Assembly: GCA_965222645.1 (NCBI GenBank)
Contig: OZ244968.1
Span: 1,736,001-1,800,000, forward strand
Reading direction: 5' to 3'
From: JABDMH01 sp965222645
GTDB lineage: Bacteria; Bacteroidota; Bacteroidia; Chitinophagales; Saprospiraceae
Length of the DNA: 64,000 nucleotides
The notes below the pieces were generated by a model. That model worked only from the letters and a program-made list of their open reading frames with translations. It made no database searches and had not been told where the DNA came from. Shown piece by piece: positions 9,486 through 17,712 of this stretch. A program made the translations under genes and the position numbers. How positions within the stretch are numbered: the first letter of the stretch is position 1; every line of letters starts with the position of its first letter.

Positions 9486-9905
9486 ATGACGGAAATGCGT
9501 ATCAGATATCTGCTTCCACTGCTTGCTTTCGCAATCGCTTGCAGTACGCAACAAGAATCAGCAGCTCAAAAAGAGGTTTCAATTACCCCGGGGAATTACC
9601 GCGCTGCAATCAATTTGGAAAATCTGGAGGACGAGGTCAAAGCCTACTCGATGACATCTCAAATTACCTTCGGTCTTATGGAAGACCACACCTTTATTTA
9701 TAAAGTAATTGCCATGGGCAAAGACATGGAAGATGTGGGCCGGTGGGAGATACGTGGAGATAGTCTTCATATTTTTTCGTTACAGAAAGGACCTGATTCA
9801 GCTTTCAAAATAGTAGAGAAAGGTAATGATCAGTACGAAATTATAGGGCCTAATCACTTTGTATTGACCAAGGAGGAAGCAGTGGAACCCATTGAAAAAC
9901 AGTGA
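9486..9905 (+). CDS. Small lipoprotein of unknown function
   Basis: 139 residues from the ATG at 9486; an alternative ATG at 9495 would remove three residues. The signal ends in a lipobox-like AFAIAC, so it is probably anchored in a membrane by lipidation. The mature part (about 120 residues) looks like a small beta-sandwich or copper-resistance NlpE-like domain: it runs 'PGNYRAAI', 'DHTFIYKV', 'VGRWEIRGDSLHIF', 'FKIVEKGNDQYEIIG'. NlpE-like lipoproteins act as envelope stress sensors, but the CxxC motif of true NlpE is absent, so no function is claimed. It follows the sulfatase by 53 bases on the same strand. Confidence 0.7.
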   Translation: MTEMRIRYLLPLLAFAIACSTQQESAAQKEVSITPGNYRAAINLENLEDEVKAYSMTSQITFGLMEDHTFIYKVIAMGKDMEDVGRWEIRGDSLHIFSLQKGPDSAFKIVEKGNDQYEIIGPNHFVLTKEEAVEPIEKQ

Positions 9906-10230
9906 TTTATACCTCACAAAACTTCTTTTCTGTTCCTTGGACCCGCTTATTATATAGTATTCTTTTTATATATAAACGATTCTTTATATCTTGTTGAGGA
10001 ATATTCTGCTTAGCACAAAATAAGAAGACTGGGAGTTGCTCATTGGTACTCATCATGATGCTCCTTCTGGTAAACCCGATTGATCTGCTGATTCTTACCC
10101 AGGGTCATTGCTTGAGATATTGCCTAAGTTGGAGTGTGGTTTAAACCAGGATGTATCATTAAGGATAGTTACATCAAGCTGCCAATGTCTATTCCCCGCC
10201 TTTTTAGACAACGAACCACAAACTGCACAC
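9906..10230. other. Non-coding gap before the tyrosine autokinase gene
   Basis: 325 bases. The first half is very AT-rich, with runs such as TATATAGTATTC and TATATATAAACG that could hold a promoter. The second half is open in the frame of the downstream gene back to a TTG at 10108, but the amino-acid sequence there is Cys-rich and unlike the family N terminus, so I treat it as leader. No structured RNA was recognised. Confidence 0.4.
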
Positions 10231-12636
10231 ATGTATAATACTGACCATCGAAATTTCTCTGAATATAATGTTCGGGCTTTTGTGAAGAAACTGTTGGATT
10301 ACAAGCATGTTGTCCTTATTTCTCTGCTGTTTTTTTTATCGCTGGCTTTTCTTTACATAAAGTCTACGCCTCCGATATACCTTGTCGACACAACACTGCT
10401 GGTCAAGGAATCAAGTCAAGGCAATCTTTTTGGTGACCGGGATCAAGGCTCGATGCAGATACTGGAACCCAATAAAAATCTTGCCAATGAGATGACTCTG
10501 CTGAAGTCCTCTGCGATTCTGGAAAGCGCTATCAATGATCTCAATTTTCAAGTTGCCTATTATTCTAAGGGATTGTTTGGTGTCAGGGAGCACTACCATG
10601 ATTTTCCCGTATTTATTTGTTTACTCGAAAACCGAAAACAGTTGATCAATACCGAGATACGGATTAAGTTTTTGGATGAGAACCACTACGAAGTACAAGT
10701 TGAGGAGGACAAAGAATATGCCTTGTGGGATTTGCACTCCGATTTTTCAGAGGAAGTTGAAAATAGTTTGTATCTGACCAAAGTACATGAATTTGGAAAA
10801 CCGGCCAGATCAGATTTCTATCATTTTATCGTTTACCAAAATTCTGATCAAAAATGGAGTGATTTTGAGGACAAGAAATACCTCTTTTTTACGATCAACT
10901 CCACTAGCAACCTGGTTAAGCAGTATCAGGAAGGTTTGGATATCAATCAAGTCGATCTAAAATCGAGTATTCTGAATGTCTCGATCGAAGGAGAATCAGT
11001 GCTTAAGCAGGTACATTTTCTCAACACACTTACTGAAAAGTATATAGAAAGTAAAACTACTGAACGTACTCTGCTTGCCACTTCCAGGATTAATTTCATT
11101 GAAGATCAGTTGGAAAATGTCTCCGGGTCGCTGGCTGCTGTCGAAAATTCGATAGCTCATAACAGACGGACTCACGATGGTCTTGATCTAAAACAGACAG
11201 GGATCAATGCACTTGCTAAATTTCAAGAGCTTCAAAACGAACTGTCCCAGGCTAATCTAAAGAAAAACTATCTGGAATCCCTGCTCACTTTTATCAAAGA
11301 CAGCAGTGGAATTAATCAAATTGTGGGTCCAGCAGTAACTGGAATAAATGATCCGCTGCTGGAAAATAATTTGTTGGAATTAAAACGCTTATCATCAGAG
11401 CTTACCCGGGCAAAATATTTGAGTGGTCCGAAGAGTTTTGATCTGGAAGTTCTCAATCGACAAATTGCCAACACGCGTATTGCCATCAAGGAAAACATTA
11501 ACAACCACGTCTCCTCAACAAAAATGGCTATTGAGGATATCGAGGAGCAGGTGGTCGCAGTGGAAAAGACGATTGACATGATACCAGAGAGGGAGCAAGA
11601 CCTGACTCAACACTCCAGAGAAGCAGACCTCTTCGAAAATCTCTACAATTATTTAAATCAAGAATTAGCCAGGACAGGAATTGCACACGCAGAGGAATTG
11701 CCCCAGATAAGTGTTGTAAACAAAGCGAGGATGGTCGGTGATGAGGCCAGATCTCCCCAGAAAAAACTAATATTATTTCTATCACTACTAATGAGCTTTG
11801 CCAGTTCTGCAATGTTCATCTCTTTTTTAGGGCCCAAGAATTCCAGGATTTCTGGAATCGAAATGCTAAAAAAGTCAACGCAATTACCTGTAGTTGCCCA
11901 AATCGTATCAGACGAGGTTTCAGAAAAAAGGAAATTAATCAATGCACAGAGCATAGAAACAAAGGAGTCGCTGAAAGACCTCTACAGCAATATAAAATAT
12001 TTCCTGCCAAACCATTGGAACAAAGTAATATCGCTGACATCTGGTGCTCGTGGGGAGGGAAAAACATTTGTTGCCATAAATCTGGCTTTGACTATGGCAG
12101 AGGCCGGGAATAGAGTGCTCCTGATTGATGCTGATTTCAAAAATCCTACTTTGTCCAGGTATTTTAGCAAACCTGTCAAACCGGAAGTTACTCTTGAAAA
12201 TGGGCATGGAGAAGACAAAATTATCGGCAAAAATTCACTTATAGACTTTGTATCAGCAAGGGCAATTACAACAAATCCGGATCAATTTATACACAATCCG
12301 AAATTCAAAAATTTAATTCTGGGTCTGAAAGACAGTTATGATCATATCATAATAGATTACCCGGCAATGGACAACGGTAATCAGGATCTGGTCTTGTTCC
12401 ACCTCGCTGATGTACATTTATTCGTAGTGCGCAACAAAAAATCTAAATTATCACATGTGGCGATGATTGAAGACATAAGAAAACGGGAACAAATCGAAAA
12501 TCTATACTTGATCTTGAATGGAGTGCCCGAATACTTGTTACGTCTGGATGATTTTGGATGTGATTCTACAATACCAATAAATACTGTGCACACCAGTGGC
12601 CGGCTGGAAAAATCACTTACATCTTTGCTTAGCTAG
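10231..12636 (+). CDS. Wzc-like polysaccharide co-polymerase / tyrosine autokinase
   Basis: 801 residues from the ATG at 10231. The first membrane helix (about residues 22-44) follows a short cytoplasmic N terminus; a Wzz-type periplasmic region with long coiled coils (about 240-480) follows, then a second membrane helix near 510-530. The C-terminal cytoplasmic domain has the bacterial tyrosine kinase P-loop (GARGEGKT), Walker A' (VLLIDADFKNP) and Walker B (HIIIDYP). Known homologues control chain length and export of capsule or exopolysaccharide in the inner membrane. Two oddities: the C-terminal tail lacks the usual tyrosine cluster that is autophosphorylated, and no other wza, wzx/wzy or glycosyltransferase genes lie next to it. 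Neighbouring codon use looks similar, so recent transfer is not obvious. Confidence 0.88.
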   Translation: MYNTDHRNFSEYNVRAFVKKLLDYKHVVLISLLFFLSLAFLYIKSTPPIYLVDTTLLVKESSQGNLFGDRDQGSMQILEPNKNLANEMTLLKSSAILESAINDLNFQVAYYSKGLFGVREHYHDFPVFICLLENRKQLINTEIRIKFLDENHYEVQVEEDKEYALWDLHSDFSEEVENSLYLTKVHEFGKPARSDFYHFIVYQNSDQKWSDFEDKKYLFFTINSTSNLVKQYQEGLDINQVDLKSSILNVSIEGESVLKQVHFLNTLTEKYIESKTTERTLLATSRINFIEDQLENVSGSLAAVENSIAHNRRTHDGLDLKQTGINALAKFQELQNELSQANLKKNYLESLLTFIKDSSGINQIVGPAVTGINDPLLENNLLELKRLSSELTRAKYLSGPKSFDLEVLNRQIANTRIAIKENINNHVSSTKMAIEDIEEQVVAVEKTIDMIPEREQDLTQHSREADLFENLYNYLNQELARTGIAHAEELPQISVVNKARMVGDEARSPQKKLILFLSLLMSFASSAMFISFLGPKNSRISGIEMLKKSTQLPVVAQIVSDEVSEKRKLINAQSIETKESLKDLYSNIKYFLPNHWNKVISLTSGARGEGKTFVAINLALTMAEAGNRVLLIDADFKNPTLSRYFSKPVKPEVTLENGHGEDKIIGKNSLIDFVSARAITTNPDQFIHNPKFKNLILGLKDSYDHIIIDYPAMDNGNQDLVLFHLADVHLFVVRNKKSKLSHVAMIEDIRKREQIENLYLILNGVPEYLLRLDDFGCDSTIPINTVHTSGRLEKSLTSLLS

Positions 12637-12824
12637 TAGATTTGATCACTAGCATCTTCCCATGATCTTCTGTTTTGTAAGGAGTTGTGATAATACTTTG
12701 ATACAATTGTTCTGAGGTGCACAGGTATGTTTAATATGCATCAGTTTTATCAAGATAAAATCACCAATGCCATGTTCTCATTCTCAGTGGTATCACGATC
12801 ATGGACAGCCTGTTACGTGCTCCT

Positions 12825-13439
12825 TCATCTATTACTGATCCATTCTCTAGTGTAATGAATGTACTCTGTATTTGTCAAATTCTTAATATCCTCTTTACTG
12901 TAACTTAGTTGCTCCAATTCGATTTGCAAGTCAGAAATAAATTCTGTGTATTCTAGATATATTTTACTAGAAGATGATTGTACTGGATTCAGTACCGCTG
13001 TAAACCAGTCTCGGATTTTTTCAATAATTTTTTCAACTTGATTTCTTTTTCCGTATGAGGCTATGTCGTTGCCAGAGATGTCACTTAGTGCTACCTGGTA
13101 CCGATATCGTTCAATATCTAGTATTAGACACTTTTTACTTCTCAATTTTCCTTTCCCAATTTCTCTAGTTCCTAGATCTAATCCCAGTTCAAAGGGCATA
13201 TTGAATCTTGCCAATTCTCCAGATTTTTTGGATTTCATCCTGGATAGATCATGAATGCTATACTTACTTTCTTTAATAAGTCTCATAATCTGCCTTATGC
13301 GAATTGATCCAGAATCTTCTAAATTTGATATCCTAGGCTGTAAACCCGAATAAAGGCATGTAAATAGTATCGGATGGAGGAGCCTTTTATACTGACTATC
13401 AAACGGGCAGTTTATAAAAACGTTAGTCTTGAAGGGCAT
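12825..13439 (-). CDS. NDT/TIR-like Rossmann-fold protein, candidate effector
   Basis: 204 residues, cytosolic (no signal or membrane segment). It belongs to a family I recall as hypothetical in many bacteria, with an N-terminal 'VFINCPFD' strand (7-14), a central 'SIHDLSR' (61-67) and 'RFNMPFELGLDLG' (78-90), then 'CLILD' and 'YRYQVALSDISGNDI'. The order of strand, Asp and 'NxPFELG' resembles nucleoside deoxyribosyltransferase and TIR-like folds, where the Glu (here Glu84) is the catalytic residue attacking an N-glycosidic bond; Asp64 and Asn80 are other conserved polar positions. An NAD- or nucleotide-cleaving activity is inference only. It is 15 bases downstream of the DUF2188 gene on the same strand; the pair is AT-richer than its neighbours and flanked by unrelated genes. 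Confidence 0.65.
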   Translation of the reverse strand: MPFKTNVFINCPFDSQYKRLLHPILFTCLYSGLQPRISNLEDSGSIRIRQIMRLIKESKYSIHDLSRMKSKKSGELARFNMPFELGLDLGTREIGKGKLRSKKCLILDIERYRYQVALSDISGNDIASYGKRNQVEKIIEKIRDWFTAVLNPVQSSSSKIYLEYTEFISDLQIELEQLSYSKEDIKNLTNTEYIHYTREWISNR

Positions 13440-13454
13440 CGATACCGGAAATAG

Positions 13455-13748
13455 TTACTTGATTGTAGATATTGAAGATATTCTTCCATCTTTGTCATGC
13501 ACTATTATCATAGTGTTGCCATGGGACCGAGCTCTTCCTTCAGCAAACTTCATAGCTGAAGCCTTATTGACATACACTCCATATATTCTCTTAGAACCTT
13601 CCAATCGAACACCCCATTTACCCTTCAAGGGTAATACGTGCAATCTCTTATCATTAGTCCTGGCAGCTTTCACTAATAATCTTGATAGTCTTGACTTTTT
13701 ATCTCCTTTGACCAGATTTTCCATATAATAGCAATATAATACTTTCAA
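13455..13748 (-). CDS. DUF2188 domain protein
   Basis: 97 residues. Residues 36-93 match the DUF2188 pattern: 'LHVLPLKGKWGVRLEGS', an Ala-rich helix with 'KASAMKFAEGRARS', then 'GNTMIIVHDKDGRI'. The function of DUF2188 is not established; it is a small alpha/beta domain often found alone. The N-terminal 35 residues are basic and could bind nucleic acid or be partly untranslated: Met9 (start at 13724) is an alternative start. It is the first gene of a two-gene unit with the NDT/TIR-like protein, which suggests a regulator, partner or antidote role. That role is inferred from gene order only. Confidence 0.75.
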   Translation of the reverse strand: MKVLYCYYMENLVKGDKKSRLSRLLVKAARTNDKRLHVLPLKGKWGVRLEGSKRIYGVYVNKASAMKFAEGRARSHGNTMIIVHDKDGRISSISTIK

Positions 13749-13803
13749 CGAAATTTTTCATTTTTTAGTTTGATTTACTCCCGGTGGGATCTAACTTCGC
13801 GAA

Positions 13804-15372
13804 ATGGCTTCGTCTCCTTCAAAAATATATCTGATTATTGCCACACTTTTTTGCCACCAATTCGATTTGATGAGTCAACAAGAATATTCTCTCACTCCGA
13901 ATTCCGATTACTACGAAAATATTCCGCATGGTTCGCTCGACACCTTTCTTTGGCAGAGTGAAATCTATCCCAACACCTGGAGGGAGTACTATATATATGT
14001 GCCTGCCCAATACGATGCAGATCATCCCGCAGCGCTAATGATTTTTCAGGACGGGCATACCTATATCAATACCGACGGTCATTTCCGAGTGAGAAATGTA
14101 TTTGATAATTTGATTGCACAGCAAAAAATGCCGGTCACCATTGGTCTTTTTATTAACCCCGGACACCTCAACAATGCAGATCCTCCCGAAAGTAAGTGGA
14201 GGGTCAGCAATCGCAGTATCGAGTATGATGACCTTTCAGATGCATATGCTCGTTTTCTGATGGAAGAAATAATCCCTGAAGTAAAAAAGGAATATAATAT
14301 TTCTGACGACCCGAAGATGCATGCCATCTGTGGGATCTCATCCGGAGGAATATGCGCCTTCACCTCAGCCTGGACACATCCGGAGTATTTTCATAAAGTC
14401 CTGAGTCATATCGGGAGTTTTACTAATATACGCGGCGGACATGTGTATCCTGCGTTGATAAGAAAGAGCGAAAGAAAAGATATCAAGATATATTTACAGG
14501 ATGGAGAAAATGATTTAGACAACCAGCACGGCAACTGGTGGCTCGCCAATCTGCAAATGGAGGCTGCCCTAAAATTTAAAGATTACAATTACAAATTTGT
14601 CGGTGGCAGTGGCAAACACGATGGAAATCATGGTGGTGCAATTTTACCACAGTCCCTCATATGGTTGTGGAATGACGTGGCACCAAGATATATAGACGAA
14701 GGGGTCTATAAATTTGAAGATCCCGTCATAAATGAAAATATTTACTTTTCCGGTGAATCTGCTCATTTTTCACAAACATCCTTTTCAGTGTTTCGCCTTA
14801 AACAGACTGAAAAAAACAAGATTGTCACTAATCCATTGTCAGAACAATTCTTTATTGTTAAAGAGGGTGAAGTCAACATCAGGATCGGGTCTCATGAGAA
14901 AGTAGTAGGTCCTAAAAGTGTAGCACTCGTTCTCGCAGGTGATGAGGCCCTTATCAGCAGCGTATCGGAATATGCAACTGTCTATGTCATGAGGTATACG
15001 GCAAGAAATAATCGCTTAAAAAGCACTACGTCTGGTCATGCCTCCTTTGTGGTCGACTTTGATGAGGATGTCTCATATCGCACCACAGTAAAGGGTGGGA
15101 GAAGAAGTTATTTTAACAGGTCTACAGAGATGTGTCCCTACTATGAGATGCATATGACGACATTAAAACCGGGAATGAAAAGCCATGATGCTCATGTACA
15201 TGCTGCTGCAGAAATCATTTTAATGGTAGAAGGAAACACAGAAATGGAGATTGGAAGTAAGTTAGTGCAGGGTACAGCTGGTGATTTTTACTACATGCCA
15301 TCATGGACCCCGCACTCCATCCGAAATACCGGTGATACACGCTGCACCTATTTTGCTTTCCAATTGTACTAG
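13804..15372 (+). CDS. Secreted esterase (enterochelin-esterase fold) fused to a C-terminal cupin region
   Basis: 522 residues with an N-terminal signal peptide (about 1-25). Residues 60-295 are an alpha/beta hydrolase of the esterase D / Fes type: 'ALMIFQDG' at 77-84, nucleophile motif GISSG with Ser179, 'LQDGENDLDN' with the acid at 237 or 239, and 'GKHDGNHGG' with His272 or His276. Residues 320-522 are not part of such esterases. They look like two cupin domains, the second one clear ('HDAHVHAAAEIILMVEG', then 'MPSWTPHS'), resembling ureidoglycine aminohydrolase-type bicupins. Expected: release of an acyl or sugar ester outside the cytoplasm, with the cupin part binding metal and sugar or acting in a second step. 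The two parts are in one uninterrupted frame. Confidence 0.8.
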   Translation: MASSPSKIYLIIATLFCHQFDLMSQQEYSLTPNSDYYENIPHGSLDTFLWQSEIYPNTWREYYIYVPAQYDADHPAALMIFQDGHTYINTDGHFRVRNVFDNLIAQQKMPVTIGLFINPGHLNNADPPESKWRVSNRSIEYDDLSDAYARFLMEEIIPEVKKEYNISDDPKMHAICGISSGGICAFTSAWTHPEYFHKVLSHIGSFTNIRGGHVYPALIRKSERKDIKIYLQDGENDLDNQHGNWWLANLQMEAALKFKDYNYKFVGGSGKHDGNHGGAILPQSLIWLWNDVAPRYIDEGVYKFEDPVINENIYFSGESAHFSQTSFSVFRLKQTEKNKIVTNPLSEQFFIVKEGEVNIRIGSHEKVVGPKSVALVLAGDEALISSVSEYATVYVMRYTARNNRLKSTTSGHASFVVDFDEDVSYRTTVKGGRRSYFNRSTEMCPYYEMHMTTLKPGMKSHDAHVHAAAEIILMVEGNTEMEIGSKLVQGTAGDFYYMPSWTPHSIRNTGDTRCTYFAFQLY

Positions 15373-15745
15373 TCTAATAGGCAGAGATTATAGGGGTAAG
15401 ATTTCGTATTAATGGTTTTGTTAATCATAAATCTGAAAAGCGCCATTATTTTTATTTTTAGACTATGGATAAAAAGAAGCGGATTTTATCGCAATCCTTA
15501 ATGGGTACCTCCGGGGACTGATCAAGGCTCAGAATGAGATATTTTCGATCTAGACGAGGCATTCCGAGGGAGCTTAGTCTCAGCTAAGTAACTTAGGAAT
15601 AACGAAGTATAAACTGGAATGAGTCATTTAGAAATTTAGCCGGAAATTTTGATGCTGCCGGTGAACGAGTTTTCGGAGGTATCCTAAAGCAAATTCTAGC
15701 GTTAAGAAGCTCTTATATCAAACCCACTGAATAAAAATTGACGAT
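15373..15745. other. Non-coding gap holding a hairpin element
   Basis: 373 bases between two plus-strand genes. The central part is the inverted-repeat element described separately at 15503-15684. The flanks are AT-rich. No gene is visible. Confidence 0.5.
15503..15684. repeat. Imperfect inverted-repeat element, relative of the tandem element at 20350
   Basis: Ends are GGGTACCTCCGG and, inverted, GGATACCTCCGA (2 mismatches in 12). The interior has ATATTTTCG, then TAGACGAGGC, then a GAGCTTAGTCTCAGCTAAG hairpin region, then AACGAAGTAT. The same ordered words (ATATTTTTG, AGATGAGACGC, central hairpin, AACGAAATAT) occur in the 20350 repeats, so both look like members of one non-coding hairpin family. 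It is not coding in any frame. Confidence 0.5.
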
Positions 15746-17665
15746 ATGCCATACCGTGTGATTTACCTACTTGTTTTGCTCATTTATTTCAATGGCACTT
15801 TTTTAATGGCTAGCGATGCGGTTACTCCCGGAGAATTTATTGTAGAGCCTCCGACATTGCACAATCTGGGATTTCAGTGGTACATCGAAGGCGATGACAA
15901 CCGCAATGCTATGGTATCAGTGAGCTACCGTCACATTGGAAATGACAAGTGGATGCAGGCTCAACCACTATTGCGAATCGGTGATGAAAAGGTGTGGAGA
16001 TCAAGAGAATTCCTGGAATATTGGACTCCACGTATGTTTGCAGGATCGATTTTTGGTTTGCTGCCGGGACAGCGATATGAATGCAAGTTTGTTGTGTCGG
16101 ATCCAGATGGTGTGAATGGACCCACCTCTAAGACTGTAGAAATAGAAACGAGAAATATACCATCCTCTTATCAGCGGGGCAAGACCTTACACGTATATCC
16201 ACCCAAATATGACGGACCAAAGGAGGAGCCATCTTTCACCGGATTGTTAGAGGCATATTATGGTCCCGGACGGGGAGATTGGGACGTGGTGAGAACAAGA
16301 CCAGTAGAACCAGGGACAACGATCCTGGTGCATGCCGGTCTCTATAAAGCAGACCGAAGAGACTATGTCAACCCACACCAAATTCCGTTTTTCGGATCAT
16401 ATGTACTGACATTGGATGGCACAGCGGAAAAACCAATCACAATAAAAGCCGCAGGCGATGGTGAAGTTATTTTCGATGGGGACAATGTTTTCAAGCTATT
16501 TGATGTGCTGGCAGCTGATCATCACATTTTTGAAGGAATCACTGTAAGGAATACAGAAATTGCATTTTATGCCGGAGTTAAGGGCCAGATGGGATGCTCT
16601 AATCTGACTGTTAAGAATTGCCGGATGGAGGACGTGGGTATTGGCATTCACAACGAGTGGGCAGGGTCAAAGAATTATTATATCGCTGATAATATCATGA
16701 TCGGTCGTGATGATCACCATCGTCTCAACGGTTGGAACAATATGAAGACGTATGGATCCAGCCCGGTAAATTCTTATTACGGTGTCAAAGTCTATGGTCA
16801 AGGCCACGTTATTTGTCACAATAAAGTGTCCTATTTTCATGATGGGATTTGTATAAGTACTTACGGCATACCGGAGAAATCTCACGACCGGAAATGTGTC
16901 TCTATCGACATTTATAATAACGACATATTTCTTTCTGTTGACGATTTTATTGAAGCAGATGGTGGAGTGCACAACATAAGAGTATTAAATAATAGAGGAT
17001 TTAACGCGGCGCACCACGGTCTCAGCGCTCAGCCCATATTTGGTGGTCCGGTGTACTTTATTGGCAATGTGGTTTATCATGTACCATTTGGTGGAGCGAT
17101 CAAAACCGGGGGAGCTCATCCCTCTGGAGTGCTCGTATATCACAATACATTTATTGCGGAAAATGCCGATGCTGTAGGAATTTCAAATGTGCACTATCGA
17201 AATAACTTATTCTTCGGATCGAATCACCCCAAGAAGTATCTTGCCAGACTCGAAAGCTATACAAATTACAGTACGGCTGACTTTAACGGATATCGTCCAA
17301 ATAAATCAGAAAAAGCCATGGTCACCTGGGGTGTGCCATCAGATAAAATGCGTGACTACGACAATCATCCAGAGGCTCAGGAATTTTCTGATTTGAAAGA
17401 ACTGTTTAAACTCTCTGGAATGGAAGAGCATGGCATCCTAGTAGATCTGGATATATTTGAGCACATGATCCTTCCGGATCACAAGTGGCCACACGCTGTC
17501 TATGGTCCCGGGTCAGTAGACTTTGGTTTACGATCAGGCTGCAAAGCTATTGATGCAGGAGTAGTCCTGCCAAACATCAACGATCATTTCACTGGACAAG
17601 CTCCCGATTTGGGTGCCCTGGAATTCGGCGCACAAAGGCCTGTGTATGGTCCAAGAAGTCGATAG
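15746..17665 (+). CDS. Secreted right-handed beta-helix protein, polysaccharide-lyase-like
   Basis: 639 residues with a signal peptide (about 1-23). Residues 30-135 form an Fn3/purple-acid-phosphatase-like N-terminal beta domain ('TLHNLGFQWYIEGDDNRNA...'). The rest has the repeated short strands of a right-handed parallel beta-helix: 'GEVIFDGDNVFKLF', 'HIFEGITVRNTEIAFYAG', 'NLTVKNCRMEDVGIGIHNE', 'YYIADNIMIGRD', 'VICHNKVSYFHDGICIS'. Such proteins include pectate lyases, alginate epimerases and glycan-binding proteins. I do not see a family-defining catalytic triad, so the activity is open. The C terminus ends with a 'DLGALEFG' segment typical of such beta-helix proteins; no T9SS tail is apparent. 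Confidence 0.8.
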   Translation: MPYRVIYLLVLLIYFNGTFLMASDAVTPGEFIVEPPTLHNLGFQWYIEGDDNRNAMVSVSYRHIGNDKWMQAQPLLRIGDEKVWRSREFLEYWTPRMFAGSIFGLLPGQRYECKFVVSDPDGVNGPTSKTVEIETRNIPSSYQRGKTLHVYPPKYDGPKEEPSFTGLLEAYYGPGRGDWDVVRTRPVEPGTTILVHAGLYKADRRDYVNPHQIPFFGSYVLTLDGTAEKPITIKAAGDGEVIFDGDNVFKLFDVLAADHHIFEGITVRNTEIAFYAGVKGQMGCSNLTVKNCRMEDVGIGIHNEWAGSKNYYIADNIMIGRDDHHRLNGWNNMKTYGSSPVNSYYGVKVYGQGHVICHNKVSYFHDGICISTYGIPEKSHDRKCVSIDIYNNDIFLSVDDFIEADGGVHNIRVLNNRGFNAAHHGLSAQPIFGGPVYFIGNVVYHVPFGGAIKTGGAHPSGVLVYHNTFIAENADAVGISNVHYRNNLFFGSNHPKKYLARLESYTNYSTADFNGYRPNKSEKAMVTWGVPSDKMRDYDNHPEAQEFSDLKELFKLSGMEEHGILVDLDIFEHMILPDHKWPHAVYGPGSVDFGLRSGCKAIDAGVVLPNINDHFTGQAPDLGALEFGAQRPVYGPRSR

Positions 17666-17712
17666 AATACTATTGATCAAATTACTTATGAAAAATATAT
17701 GTCAGTGTTCGC

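Noticed and set aside
13429..13728. 99-codon plus frame over the DUF2188 gene
   Set aside because: Antisense shadow; the DUF2188 domain on the minus strand is the real coding frame.
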